A DNA stretch of 64,000 bases from Silene latifolia (GCF_048544455.1 NC_133538.1:451559311-451623310), one strand, 5' to 3'. Shown: positions 1 through 13,403, numbered from the stretch's first letter. A program made the numbers and translations. The notes: generated by a model from the letters alone, not told the origin.

Positions 1-2
1 AG

Positions 3-706
3 CAACCAGGCACACAATCAGACAGCAACTATGACGACCTGTACCAGATCTGGGACACCTTCATCGTCGACAGCGACCGCACCGTTAACTTGAAAACAGA
101 CTTGCTATTTGTCCCGTTCTGCATTAACGACCATTTTGCATGCGTTTGTATCAATCACAAATCAAATACAGTCGACTTGCTGGACGGGCAAAGGCATTCT
201 GACTTGAAGAAGTCGCAGTTTGGCAAAGCAGCGCGTTTAATTGTAAGTTATTTTCGATCGCTTTCTTCCGAATGCTATCTTTTTTGTTCAATCAGTTTTT
301 ATAGGGTAATTATGTACATTTGCAGTCTAGCGCAGTGAGTGATTATTTAGAATCACGGGATAAGGAAAAGAAGAACACTAGGGCACGGGAAATTCCTAAT
401 TATGTGTTGCGCCAGATACCTTTCAGCGGGATGTCACCAACTCTCAACCAACCAGAGTCGGGTCTGTTCACCATGATGGCGATGCTCTTATACGAGGGTC
501 TTCCTTTTCAGCATGAAGATCTCGAGAAGAAGAAATCACGGCGCTATTTGGTGATCCAGCTGGTAGCTACCCTCGTTCTGGCAGACATGAACATTTTGCG
601 CGAAGGTGTGCTCGAGAAGGTCAAAGCTTTTGTTAGCACGAAGGACAAACTGTGGAAGGTATTACAACAGAAGCGTAGACAGCCCCGTCCCAATGTGAAA
701 AAATAA
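3..706 (+). CDS. Ulp1-like (C48 peptidase) domain protein, 5' end outside window
   Basis: Two exons are visible, 3-242 and 326-706. The intron 243-325 has GTAAGT and TGCAG borders, and both junctions are phase 0, giving at least 206 residues. The product resembles the C-terminal half of Ulp1/SENP cysteine proteases (deSUMOylase fold) carried by many plant Mutator-like elements. The His motif NDHFACVCIN is near 129-158 and the Asp motif VDLLDGQ near 171-191. The segment NQPESGLFTMM (near 443-475) sits where the family normally has Gln-x(n)-Asp-Cys-Gly. Here Glu-Ser-Gly replaces Asp-Cys-Gly, so the catalytic Cys appears to be Ser and the protein is probably not an active thiol protease. The exons contain no stop, unlike the neighbouring transposase gene. 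The real start lies left of the window. Confidence 0.7.
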
Positions 707-844
707 CAACCTTAATTTAGTAGTTCTGTTTTTGTTGGAATATTCCCTTGGCTATGTAAACACTTATTTCATATTTTGTATTATTTGCAGCTGTTAGCAA
801 ACTTAATGTAGACAGTTATTTTTTGTGTAAATAATCTTACGACA

Positions 845-964
845 TTCTATAAAAGAATGCCTTTTCCTCTCAAGCAAGACGCAGCCACAACTGTCTTTCA
901 ATGTATCTACTTCAACAATATAGAGTAATATGTTAGCTAAATCAGTCAGAAGAAAGTGGGACCG
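845..964 (-). pseudogene. Duplicated fragment of the FAR1-like SWIM exon and its intron edge
   Basis: The stretch from ATGCCTTTTCCTCTCAAGCA to the cluster around TTAGCTAAATCAGTCAGA repeats, with mismatches, the segment at about 2245-2360. That segment contains the SWIM zinc-finger exon and the start of the adjoining intron of the minus-strand FAR1-like gene. Only this short piece is duplicated. It lies just past the 3' end of the Ulp1-like gene and begins another minisatellite block, just as the original does. Confidence 0.7.
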
Positions 965-1490
965 TAATACACAAAATTGTAATTGTAACCTTGAAGTGTA
1001 ATTCTAACAGGCCATATCGGTGACATTTACCTTACATTACATAAAATATAAATGTAATTTTAAAAGACGAAAGTGTCATTTTAGTAGTTTTATTTATGAA
1101 AAGATAGTAATGTTGTTTTACCTATCTGAAAGATGTTGCAGTAATAACTGTGTACTTTGAAGAACAAAATTTGTCATGATAGTCAAGCGTTACATATTTT
1201 AACTTAAAAAAAGTGTTACTGTAAATAACAAATTATTTAGTTAGAATTACATTTTTTAACTTAAAATTACATACTTTGAAGAAAATATTTAAACTTACAA
1301 AAGTGTAGTTTTAGTAGAGAAAATTGTAATTCTAACTGAATAAAGTGTGATTTTAACTAACAAATTGTCTAATTGCAGCAGAGAAAAGTGTCATTCTAAG
1401 GCAAAAAAGTGTTACTGTAAATAACAAAAGTGTAACTTTAAAATAGAAAAATGTAATTCTAACTAAATAACTTCATCAAAATACATTGTA
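965..1490. repeat. Minisatellite, core AAAGTGTAATTCTAAC
   Basis: Degenerate units of about 16-35 bp alternate AAAGTGTAATT(T/C)TA-AC with short spacers, for example near 1028, 1070, 1310, 1345, 1385, 1425 and 1450. No coding frame is supported. The same core recurs at 2340-2620, 3890-4275 and, in reverse orientation, 4850-5830. Confidence 0.75.
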
Positions 1491-2339
1491 ATACCAACGG
1501 CGACCAGTTGTCTTCCTGGCAGTTTGATGTCTAAACACAATACGAAACATCATGTTGTACCTCGTATTCTGTGTAGAGATCCCAAAAAATTGCACTACTT
1601 ATTACGTCTTAAATTGATTATTCTAAGATGCCTGCTTCTTCATCTTCTTCGTCTTCTTCTCCTTCTTCTTCGTCTTCTCCATCTTCTTCTTCTTCCGACG
1701 AGGTTTCTGACGATTGCGAGTCTGGCGGGTGCTCTGCGAATGGGTTAGGGCAGTTCCTTTTGTCATGGTTAGCTAATCGCTTGCAGTTTTTACACATACG
1801 TTTTGGCTTCCTTGCCAAAGCAACTGCTTTTTCCTTCTTCGACAACATTCTCTTTCCGCTCCCTTTGTTCTTGGATTTCTTGGGCGGCAAAATGGTTATC
1901 TCCTCAGTAGGAGAACATCCAAGAATTTTCTCCAACTGTTGACGTTTATTCAATGGTGATCCTAATGGTGAGAGTTTCTCCTTAAACTGTCTAATTAGAC
2001 ACGAGAAGTTCTCGACATCATTCTTCAATTTGCCCATGAGCAACCCAACTGTCTGATGAATCTCCGACCACATTACTGACATCGCAATCTGTTTTCCATC
2101 TATTATATCAATGTCCTCAGTTGCTTCACCATTACTATCGAACATTTTAGACAACCTTGCATCTTTACACCATCTTTTAACAATACATTGTTCTGGAATA
2201 ATCTTCACTCCGTTTGATGAGTAAATCCATATGACATGCCGGCAAATGATGCCTTTCCTCTCAAGCATTCTGCAGCTACAAGTGGCTTTCAGTGTATCTA
2301 GTTCAACATTATAAAGTAATATGTTAGTTAAATCAGTCA

Positions 2340-2620
2340 GACGAAAGTGTGACTGTAGTAAAACACAAAAGTAGCATTTTAATCAATAAAATTGTGATTC
2401 TAACGGATAAAAGTATAACTTTAATCAATTTGTAATTTTAACTACCCAAAGTGTAATACTAATCAATAAAAGTGTTATTCTAACTGATTAAAATATAACT
2501 TTAGCAACCCAACGTATTATTTTAACAACCCAACGTATAATTCTAACAACCCTAGGTGTAAATCTAATCAACAAAAGTATAATTTTAACGGATAAAAGTA
2601 TAATTTTAGTAAACAAATGC
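2340..2620. repeat. Intronic AAAGTGTAATTTTAAC minisatellite
   Basis: Units such as ATAAAAGTGTTATTCTAACTG and CCCAACGTATAATTCTAACA fill the intron between the SWIM exon and the upstream exon of the FAR1-like gene. The core matches the block at 965-1490. Confidence 0.75.
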
Positions 2621-3837
2621 TACTGAGAATGATACCTGGGCAGTATGTGACCTCATAATTTCTCTCCCTGCTTGCATCTCTTACAGTGGTCACTTCTAAA
2701 GAGCCACACTCAGTGAATCCTCTACTTTTACAAGTACCAATTGACCACTTGGCCTCTTCTTTAAATTCCTCGAATACTTTATGACTGTACACTTCCGCCC
2801 CGTGCACTTTAATAGCTAGATGCGTTGATATTTCAGGGAAACGTATCATTATAATTGTCAACTGCTTTACGTGTGTGTCTTTTTGCTTTCCATCGCGCTG
2901 TCAAAACGCATCGTAAACTCAACTAATGTTCCTGACTTACTCTCAAATCTCTTAAAAAAACTATTTTCGCTCTCTGATCTTTGGGTTGTCCTCATAACAC
3001 CTCCCATATCTAGGTCCCTACAATGAGCCATAACCCACTCGCCTCCTTTTTAGCGAACATTTCTTGGAACTACCAATGTTATTAACATTGTGTTCCCTGC
3101 CAATTTCTTCCCATTTTGCATCGAACTCTGCCGGTTCAATGTCTTCATCCCAGATTATGGCATTCAATTTCTTTAGAAACACTGAATAATCATCTCTCGC
3201 CATTCCATACTTGCTTGGAACCTTGTTCATGATATGCCACATACAATAGCGGTGGCGCGCTGTCTTGAACACCAATGTCACCGCTTTAAGAATACCAAAG
3301 ATCCCGATCGGTGATAATGTACTTAGGCTCTTTGCCACCCATCGCACCCAGAAACGGGTGAACACCCATTTAAACGAGTCCGCATCTTCATGAGCAACAA
3401 GCGCTCCACAAAAGTGACCGACCGTTTATGATTATCAACCCCCGTGAAAGGTGTGAATGACATGTCATACTTATTGGTGGAATACGTCGGATCGAATGAC
3501 ACTGCATCCCCAAAAACTGAGTAGTTCCTTCTAGCGATCTCGTCCGCCCATATAGCTTTACTAAGGCTACCGTCAGAATCAACATCATAGTCAAAGAAGA
3601 ACCCTGGTCTAGTAACAGCCAATTCCTTAAAGTGGTCCACGAACATCTGACCGTCCCGTTCATGAATGTAGCATTTCACATCCCTGTGAAAGTTCTTAAA
3701 AGAATTCAAACTAGCACCGATGTTTTCAAACCCATTAACATGTTCCTTCAGAATTTTGTACGTCTTCGTAGCTCCTATCTTCAGCTGTTGATTAATGACA
3801 ATCTTTTAGATTTACAGATTTCATTCATCAAAAACAT

Positions 3838-4350
3838 AATTAAAACAGATACAAATATATCAGTTCAAAAAAAGAAAATTGTTGTTTTAACAATAGAAAA
3901 TGTAATTGTAGACGCAAAAAGTGTAATTTTAGATGACAAAAGTGTAATTCTAACAAAATAAAGTGTAATTTTAATCAAGAAAAGTGTAATTCCAATCAAC
4001 TCAGCCTTGAATTATAAAGGATTATCATTTTGTGATAGTCTGTTATGTTGCATGACAACTTTTGAAACTCTCTATCTCTTGCTGATAGAGAAAACAGATA
4101 CAAATGTATAAGTTCAAAAAAAGAAAAGTGTTCTTTTAACAAGAAAAAATGTAATTGTAGACGCAAGAAGTGTCATTTTAGTTGACAAAAGTGTAATTCT
4201 AACAAATTACTGTGAAATTATAACATAAACAAGTGTAATTTCAATCAAGACAAGTGTAATTTTAATTAACTCACCCTTGAATTATAAAGGATTATCATTT
4301 TGTGATAGTCTCATTATGTTGCATGCCAACTTTTGGAACTCTCTATCTCT
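3838..4350. repeat. Tandem duplication (~249-269 bp) containing the same minisatellite
   Basis: The segment AAAACAGATACAAAT at 3842 recurs at 4091, and TTGAATTATAAAGGATTATC at 4008 recurs at 4277. Each copy contains several AAAAGTGTAATTCTAAC units. The duplicated stretch also includes the 3' edge of the FAR1 DNA-binding exon, so a piece of coding sequence (about 4030-4080) was copied into the intron. Confidence 0.8.
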
Positions 4351-4849
4351 GGCTGATACGAGTTCATGGTTGTGCCCACTGTGGAATCTGTCAATTCGTA
4401 ATTCCCCCTTCATCAAGAACAGCCTAATCCTCGCTTTGCAACCAACACGCCTGACTTTGTGTCTCCTACCTGAGTCCTGGCCGCCACTACACTCCAATTG
4501 TCCCTTCTGTTTGAACCCCTCCCGGTTGCAAACCAACAGTTTAGATTTGATCTCGCCTCCACGCCATCTCTTAGTTGTGTACTTACGCACATCAAAACCA
4601 CAAGCAACAAAGATAAATTCTATAAAATGTCACTGTTTCCTCTATTTCCAGGAATTCCTGACCAACATACGGGGTGAACTTAGCTTCAACATCTTTGCAA
4701 AATTCTTCTTCGTTCGGCTTTTGTTTTCCATTGTGCTCAATATTATCTGACAATAGCGTAATAATTATCAATTGTTTTCATAACAACTTAAAGTAACCCA
4801 TAAATTTGTTCAAATTATATATTTCTTAAAATTAGACTTTTCGTAGTTA

Positions 4850-5830
4850 TAATTACACTTTTGCCTGTTAGAATTATACTTTCTACTATTACAATTATAG
4901 TTTATAAAGTTGCAGCTTTTCTGTTACAATCAACCCTTTGGTTGTTAAAATTACACTTTTCTTTCTTACAATTATACTTGTTTCTATTAGAATTACATTT
5001 TGAAAACTGTCAGAAATTGTCTTTTGCAATCACACTTTTGCCTCTGTTAAAATTACAATTCAATCTGTTAGAATTATACTTTTTATTATTACAATTATAG
5101 TTTATAAAGTTGCAGCTTTTCTGTTACAATCAACCCTTTGGTTGTTAAAATTACACTTTTCTTTCTTACAATTATACTTGTTTCTATTAGAATTACATTT
5201 TGAAAACTGTCAGAAATTGTCTTTTGCAATCACACTTTTGCCTGTTAAAATTACAGTCCAATCTGTTAGAATTATACTTTTTATTATTACAATTATAGTT
5301 TATAAAGTTGCAGCTTTTCTGTTACAATCAACCCTTTGGTTGTTAAAATTACACTTTTCTTTCTTACAATTATACTTGTTTCTATTAGAATTACATTTTA
5401 AAAACTCGTCAGAAATTGTCTTTTGCAATCACACTTTTGCCTGTTAAAATTACAGTCCAATCTGTTAGAATTATACTTTTTATTATTACAATTATAGTTT
5501 ATAAAGTTGCAGTTTTTCTGTTACAATCAACCCTTTGGTTGTTATAATTACACTTTTGTATGTTACAATTATACTTGTAATTATTACAATTACAGTTTGA
5601 ACACTGACATATTTCGTCTCTTACAATAACACTTTTACCTGTTAAAATTATACTTTTATCACATATAATTACAGTTTTATAAGTTATACTTACGATATTG
5701 ACAATTTTAATTTAAGATACAAATATTACACTTTTGAAATTCAATTCTACCATACTAATTACAATAATACTTTGGTGGCTTACATTCACACCTTTTGCAG
5801 TTAAGATTACACTTTCATCGAATTCACTGT
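4850..5830. repeat. ~199-bp tandem repeat built from 16-18 bp AATTACACTTTT subunits
   Basis: The landmark TTTATAAAGTTGCAG occurs at 4901, 5101, 5299 and 5498, a period of 198-200 bp with high identity for about 3.5 copies. A more degenerate tail runs to about 5830. Inside each unit, subunits of the form GTTAGAATTACACTTTT repeat, so there are two levels of periodicity. The subunit is the reverse complement of the minisatellite core in the FAR1-like introns. No genuine coding is seen; the open frames here arise from the repeat. Confidence 0.85.
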
Positions 5831-6484
5831 TATAAATTTCAAGCCTGACACTATGATGTTGAACTTATTATTCACAGAGTTTAATTTCCATCATGGAGAA
5901 GTTTAACAGATTTTACATAATAAAAAACAAGCTTCAAAAACACTTCCTCGTCATATTTAAAGAACTGTTAATATCTAACCTAATGTTTTCATAACAATAT
6001 TAGATATTAAGGACTCAAAACAATATTATATATAAACTAACATGAAGAAAATAAAAAATAAACAATCCAATCATTACCATGGCCAAATGGAACCATTTGC
6101 AAATCCGTCATTTTTTACGTTGGACGTTGGTCTTGTTGTTTGTCTCTCAGCTTCGAGGATAATAATGGAAGATGCTCAAGGATAATAATGGAAGATGATC
6201 AAGGAAGCTGATAAAGGAAGATGGGAAATGAAGAAAGTAGGATTCGCTCTCAATTTTCGCCAGTCTGATGAGTATTTTTTTTTTCAAATTGTGTTTTGGT
6301 GGAGTATGTCTAAGAAATGTGTTGAGGAAGGTTGTTGAGTGATTATGCATGTGTTTGTGTGTGCACAGTGGGTAATAGCAAGTTGTACTGACACAGCCCT
6401 TCCTTTTCCTGCTCACCCTATTTCCTTTTTTTTTTCACGCCTATAATGGGCTTAAACTAGGCAAATCTCCACTCTCCATTCTTC
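5831..6484. other. AT-rich spacer, no gene seen
   Basis: I see no supported gene. The stretch is AT-rich, with short purine runs (GGATAATAATGGAAGATG twice near 6160-6200) and scattered homopolymers. It lies between the minisatellite and the presumed element end. Confidence 0.5.
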
Positions 6485-6544
6485 TAATCCAAGGGCCCTA
6501 ATAAAGACTTAGGGACTCAAAAGATATTAAGGACTTAGAAGAAC

Positions 6545-6551
<7 letters not shown>
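6485..6551 (-). repeat. Putative terminal inverted repeat of the Mutator-like element
   Basis: Read inward on the minus strand from 6551, the end has AAGTTCTTCTAAGTCC followed by TTTTGAGTCCCTAAGTC. The end of the small neighbour element read inward from 8083 has AGGTTCAGGTAAGTCC and TGGTTGAGTCCCTAAGTCC. The spacing and shared blocks indicate homologous termini. The partner TIR lies outside the window. Confidence 0.5.

Positions 6552-6580
<29 letters not shown>
6552..6580. repeat. (TA)n microsatellite
   Basis: About 14 uninterrupted TA units separate the ends of two TIR elements. Confidence 0.95.
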
Positions 6581-8705
<2,125 letters not shown>

Positions 8706-8719
8706 CACTACAAAAAAAA
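8706..8719 (+). repeat. CACTA left terminal inverted repeat
   Basis: CACTACAAAAAAAA matches the inward-read right end CACTACAAAGAAAA with one mismatch in 14. Confidence 0.9.
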
Positions 8720-8744
8720 AACGTTTCGATGCGATGGACACATT

Positions 8745-9127
8745 GCGGCAGATGATTAACCCGTAGCAAATTTAAACCTGCGACGGATCCTGCGACGAAC
8801 CTCAGATATCTGCGACGGACTTGCGACGGACTTTCCGTTGCAGCATATTTTCCTAGACCGCCAAATTTTCTGACATGGCGGGAAGGTCTGCGACGGAATT
8901 TCCGTCGCTATATTAAAATAATAATAAATTCTGCGACGGAATTTCCGTCGATGCATTAAAATAATATTTTTCTGCAACGGAATTTCCATCGCAGACATTT
9001 TTTAGTGTCCACCTGTACACCTCTTAACACGATGGAAAAACAATATTATTTTATGCCTGCGACGGAAATTCCGTCGCAGGATTTATTATTATTTTATTTT
9101 TGCGACGGAAAGTCCGTCGCAGGCTTT
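8745..9127. repeat. CACTA left subterminal palindrome array
   Basis: About eight sites of the form TGCGACGGAATTTCCGTCGC, some partial, occur at about 8778, 8810, 8889, 8932, 8971, 9057 and 9100. Each is self-complementary. Such arrays are the known binding sites of the TNPA-type accessory protein in En/Spm; binding here is inferred. Confidence 0.85.
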
Positions 9128-9477
9128 CTTTATACGGGCAGCAGCGGATCCCTTCTCCTTCATTATCACTCTTCAATTATTTACCCAAAGATTCCCTAAA
9201 ACCCGTCTCCCTCAATCCCACCACCACCACCACTCCCACCACCACCATTGCTACCACCACCCTACTCCCCAAATCACTCCTCCTATTTCTCCTTTCTCCT
9301 TTCCCTTTTCCCCTTTCTTCTTCTTTCTCCTTTCCCCATTTCCTTTTTTTTTCTGCCGCCGCCGCTTGCTGCCTGTCGCCGCCGCTCCCTCCCCTTATCT
9401 CCTTCTCTTAATTAATATAAGGTTTGTTTAATTTATTTTACTATTTTGATTAATTAGGGTTTATGGTTATTGTTTTG
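9128..9477 (+). promoter_or_regulatory. Presumed leader region of the CACTA transposase transcript
   Basis: A CCACCACCA-rich and CTTTCTCC-rich stretch (9215-9400) lies between the subterminal palindromes and an AT-rich intron-like region. It looks like a plant untranslated leader; no exact start site can be read. Confidence 0.35.
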
Positions 9478-9935
9478 ATTAATTATGATTAGTTTAGAAT
9501 ACTTAGTATTATTAGGATTGTTTAGTTTAGTTGAAAGCCAATTTAGGATGTTTAGGATGGGTTAGTTTAATTGAAAGCCAATTTAGGATGTTTAGTATTA
9601 TTAGGATAGTGAAATTTAGTTAAAAGCCAATTTAGGATGTTTAAATCAATTTTATAATACTTAGATTAATTAAGTTTAGGATTGTTAAAATAAATTAGTT
9701 TAATTAATATCCAATTTAGAATGTTTATGATTATTAGCGTAGTTTAATTTAGTTAAAAGCCAATTTAGGATGTTTAAATCAATTTTATAATGCTTAGTTT
9801 AATTAAGTTTAGGATTATTAAAATGATTTAGTTTAATTAAAAGACAATTAGGATATTTAGGATTATTAGGGTAGTTAATTTAGTTTAGTTAAAAGCCAAA
9901 TTATGATGTTTAAACCAATTTTAGGATGCTTACTC
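9478..9935. repeat. AT-rich tandem repeat, AAAGCCAATTTAGGATGTTT units
   Basis: The phrase AAAGCCAATTTAGGATGTTT occurs near 9535, 9577, 9625, 9758 and (degenerate) 9893. It alternates with AATTAAGTTTAGGATT-type phrases at roughly 45-130 bp spacing. It fills an intron-like region ahead of the transposase. Confidence 0.75.
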
Positions 9936-10427
9936 TACTTTTGCTTAGTTTTATAAGGTTTATTAGTAATTATTAAGTTTGTTTTGATAAGTTGTGTACA
10001 TTTGTGTCATGTGTATTTTTTTTACAAATATTAATTCATCTTATGCTTGTGTTGTGATTGTTAATATATTTTTGACCTAGTACCCGTCCAGGGATTACAC
10101 ATTAGGCGTAATTCTTGAATAGTTCCCGTTTTGGGACTGTCTTTGAATCTTTTATGCCATTTAGGTGGTAAATACTCAATTTTTGTCTTGATTGTTATGA
10201 GACAAAATTTGGTTAACATTTCCTTTAATGTTCTCCGAATACATATGTAGAGTGAGAATTCATTCTAAATAATGTATTTGGAGAACTGTAAGGCAGTGCT
10301 GCCGAATTTTATCTTATTACAATCAAGAAAAAAAAATTGGGTATTTACTAATGGTATGAAAGATTCAAAGATGGGTTTAGGTTGGAGAGATAAGGACCCC
10401 AATACTGAAAGTATTTTTTTTGCAGGT

Positions 10428-10432
10428 TGTGG

Positions 10433-10502
<70 letters not shown>
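10428..10502. repeat. (GTT)n microsatellite
   Basis: About 23-25 GTT units, 85 bp upstream of the transposase start. It produces artificial poly-Cys and poly-Asn frames and is not coding evidence. Confidence 0.95.
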
Positions 10503-10586
10503 ATGAAAGATTCAAAGATGAGTTTATGAATGCTCTTACCATTTTTATTAATAATTTTTATTTACTAATATATATGTAGATTTGCA

Positions 10587-13403
10587 ATGAAGAGATTAGA
10601 ACTAAACTGGATGTATGAAAGGTTGGATTCCAATAAAAAATTAAGGAAGGAATTCGTAATAGGGGTTAATAAATTCATTGATTATGTTAAGCAACAAGAC
10701 GAATTCATTAGAAATAAAGAAATTAGGTGTCCATGTAGTAAATGCAAAAATAAAAAGTTTTTAGTTGAACAAGAAGTAAGAAAACACCTTGGTCTAAAGG
10801 GTTTTTGTGACAACTATTATGATTGGGTGTGTCACGGAGAGAAATTCCCCGTTGAGGAAGAGGAAATGGCAATACCCTCTGACAATCCTTATAGGGATAT
10901 GGTATAGGATGCGTTGCGCGATAGCATTGATCAAATTAGGGAAGAAGCTCATAATGCCGAGGTGGTTGATGAATCTCCAAATTCCAATGTATTAGCCTTT
11001 TTTCAAATGTTAAATCGTGTCGAGCAACCTGTGTACGAGGGATGTCGACTCTCATTGCTACAGTCGGCTGCAAGGCTTGTCACTCTGAAATGTGAATTCA
11101 ACTTAACCCATAAATGTGTAGATGGTTTCACGTCACTCATGGGAGACCTTCTTCCTCAAGATCATATTTTAATGCGTAACTTCTATGAAACCAAAAATGT
11201 TCTCAAAGCTCTTCAACTTCCTCATGAAAAGATAGATGCATGTTCTAATGGATGTATGCTTTTTTGGATGGACGACGCTCTTCTTGACAAGTGTAGAAAA
11301 TGTGGTAGAGCTAGATACAAAAGTGCAAAGAATGCAAATGGCAAAAGGGTCCCCGAAAATTTCTTAAATTATTTCCCAATAGGGCCACGTTCGCAACGAA
11401 TTTATGCCACAAAAAACCTCACGGAACAAATGCGTTGGCATTATAAAACCCCCCGAGTTAGTGGGACAATGTCTCATCCAAGTGACAGTGAGGCGTGGAA
11501 ACATTTTGATCATCTTCATCCTTCTTTTGCATCTGAGTCTCGAAATGTTAGACTTGAACTTTGCACCGATGGTTTCTCGGCTTTTGGGCCATTCGGGACC
11601 TTGTATTCATGCTGGCCGGTGATGCTTACACCTTACAATTTATTACCCTGGCTATGCATGAAAAGACAATTTATGTTCTTAACATTAATTATTCCTGGAC
11701 CAAAGAGTCCCAAACAAAACCTTGACGTCTATTTACAGCCTCTAATTCACGAGTTGAAGCAATTGCGGGACACGGGATTGTTTACATATGACGTGTCTAG
11801 GAAACAAAACTTCGACTTAAGAGCCGCACTCCTATGCACGATCAACGACTTTCCTGCTTATGGCATGTTATCTGGTTGGTCAACTGCTGGTGAGAATGCA
11901 TGTCCATGTTATACGAAAAAAGAGACTAAATCGACTTGACTTCATCATAGCAGAAAATGGAGTTGGTTTGATTGTCATAGACAATATTTAGACACTGATC
12001 ATACTTTTCGCAAGGATAAGGTCCACTTTCAAAAAGGAAGAATAGAGAACGATGTTGCTGGAACGAGGTTATCGGGCGAACAAGTGTGGGAATGTGTGAA
12101 AGATTTACTAAAAATCGTGGATGCATCTGACCATGAATTGAGAACGGCTAAAGCGAAACGAATTGGGTTGTGGAAACAAAGTATTTTTTGGAAGCTTCCA
12201 CATTGGAGCACACTACTAATTCAACATAACCTTGATGTCATGCATATTGAGAAATTTTTTTTCGAACAACTAATTCACACGGTGATGGATAGAAAAGACA
12301 AGACAACCTTAAACCCAAATGCACAAAAATACATGTTACAACTTTGTTCAAGGTCGCGAAAGGTGGATTCAGTCATTTTGAAAAAAGAGCCGAAGAAAGT
12401 GTTGTGTGATTGGATATGTAATTTAAAGTTTCCAGACGGCTATGCTTCAGATTTGAGAAGATGTGTCGATATGAATGAGTTGAAGCTACATGGCTTGAAA
12501 AGCCATGACTGTAATGTGCTTATGGAGCGTTTACTGCCGGTTGTTTTAAGGCACCTTATCCCTAAAAATGAGTGGAATGCCATAACTGAGATTAGTCAAT
12601 TTTTCAGAGACTTGTGCACTTCATCAGTACAAATTGAAAAAACAACAAGTCTCGAGAAAAATATTGTCGAGATAATCTGCAAATTGGAAAAAATACTTCC
12701 ACCTTCATTTTTTCACTCAATGGAACATCTGCCAATTAATTTGCCATATGAAGTTAAAGTGGGTGGTCCTGTGCAATATAGGTGGATGTATCCTTTTGAG
12801 AGGTAATATCAATATCTTTTACGAAGCCTAAATGAAGTTGTTGAGTTGTCTTATACTGGCGAGAAAAACCCTTACAGCGTTATTTTATTCAAATGTAATT
12901 GGATTGATAACTCAGAAAGAGAAATGCAAGTACATAAGGAATATAAACTTGTGGATGTTAATCGGAGCAAAAAATTTCCAAATGATGACCCATTTGTGTT
13001 AGCATATCAAGTGGAACAAGTTTGCTATGCTCTTTATCCAAATATCAAAAGAGATAAAGATCAGTGATCAGCAGTATTTAAAATAAAGGCAAGATCACAA
13101 GTTGATGCTCCTACTGATGAATCTATCTTTCAAGAAGATGTTAATAATGGTGATACAACATTGGCAATAATTGAAATAGAAGATGAGAATGAAAATGTGG
13201 AGGAGTAACAAGAAGAAATACAAGGAGATGAAATGCAAGTACAGAATGATGATATGCAAGAGGAGGAAGATGAGGAAGAGTTAGGAGAGGAGGCTTTGAA
13301 GAAGTATTTAGAAGAAGATGATGATGAGGATTTTTTTGATTCGCATTTTGAACGCAACGAAAACACTAATTTAAGTGATGATGATGATGATGATGATGAC
13401 TAG
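10587..13403 (+). pseudogene. TNP2-like CACTA transposase, nonsense-interrupted
   Basis: All domains lie in one frame, so decay is by stop codons and not frameshifts. The N-terminal transposase-associated zinc domain is at about 10587-10860 (WMYERL, CPCSKCKN). The transposase_21 core is at about 11230-12300 (CRKCGRARY, DGFSAFG, the altered GPKSPKQNLDVYLQPL segment, then SWFDCHRQYL and HNLDVMHIEK). The DUF4218 region is at about 12470-12800 (VVLRHLIPKNEW, SMEHLPINLPYE, GPVQYRWMYPFER). The DUF4216-like region is at about 12846-13060 (FKCNWID, VDVNR, PFVLAYQVEQVCY). An acidic tail ends in poly-Asp. In-frame stops are at 10905 (TAG), 11937 (TGA), 12804 (TAA), 13065 (TGA) and 13206 (TAA). DUF4218 passes into DUF4216 with little of the usual intervening sequence, suggesting an internal deletion. 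TNP2 is the catalytic transposase that cuts CACTA ends. Confidence 0.9.

Larger units (their letters stand above)
1618..4760 (-). pseudogene. FAR1/FHY3-like MULE transposase, frameshifted
   Basis: Read on the minus strand, the pieces follow the family order. The FAR1 DNA-binding domain is at about 4740-4282 (GFDVRKYTTKRWRGGEI, CNREGF, GCKAR, HNHELVS). The MULE transposase core is at 3709-3018 (FGDAVSFDPTYSTNKY, then the HRYCMWHI region). A linker follows at 2861-2640. The SWIM zinc finger is at about 2300-2230 (CSCRMLERKGIICRH). A tail at about 1800-1750 has a CCHC-like knuckle (CKNCKRLANHDKRNC) and ends in an acidic stretch. FAR1 proteins are domesticated Mutator-type transposases, but location and decay here point to an element gene. 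Frames change inside the DNA-binding domain (~4600) and inside the transposase core (~3340-3365), where the expected sequence between the two parts is missing. Introns near 2290-2630 and 3790-4275 consist largely of minisatellite. No intact product is possible without several corrections. Confidence 0.8.
1..6551. mobile_element. Mutator-like element (right part) with Ulp1-like and FAR1-like genes
   Basis: A Ulp1-type protease gene on the + strand and a FAR1/MULE transposase gene on the - strand lie tail to tail, an unusual layout for the plant Mutator-like elements that carry Ulp1 domains. The right boundary is placed at 6551. There the sequence read inward on the minus strand (AGTGATAAGTTCTTCTAAGT, then GAGTCCCTAAGTC) resembles both ends of the small element at 6581-8083 and abuts a (TA)n tract. 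The left end lies outside the window, so the second TIR and the target duplication cannot be checked. The two genes could belong to different insertions; a single element is an inference from shared repeats and proximity. Confidence 0.5.

Noticed and set aside
4861..5447. Leu/Phe-rich repeated peptide
   Set aside because: Produced by the 199-bp tandem repeat; frame length depends on unit length and it is AT-rich noncoding.
10272..10542. Frames with poly-Cys (+) and poly-Asn (-)
   Set aside because: Produced by the (GTT)n microsatellite; no conserved domain or splice context.
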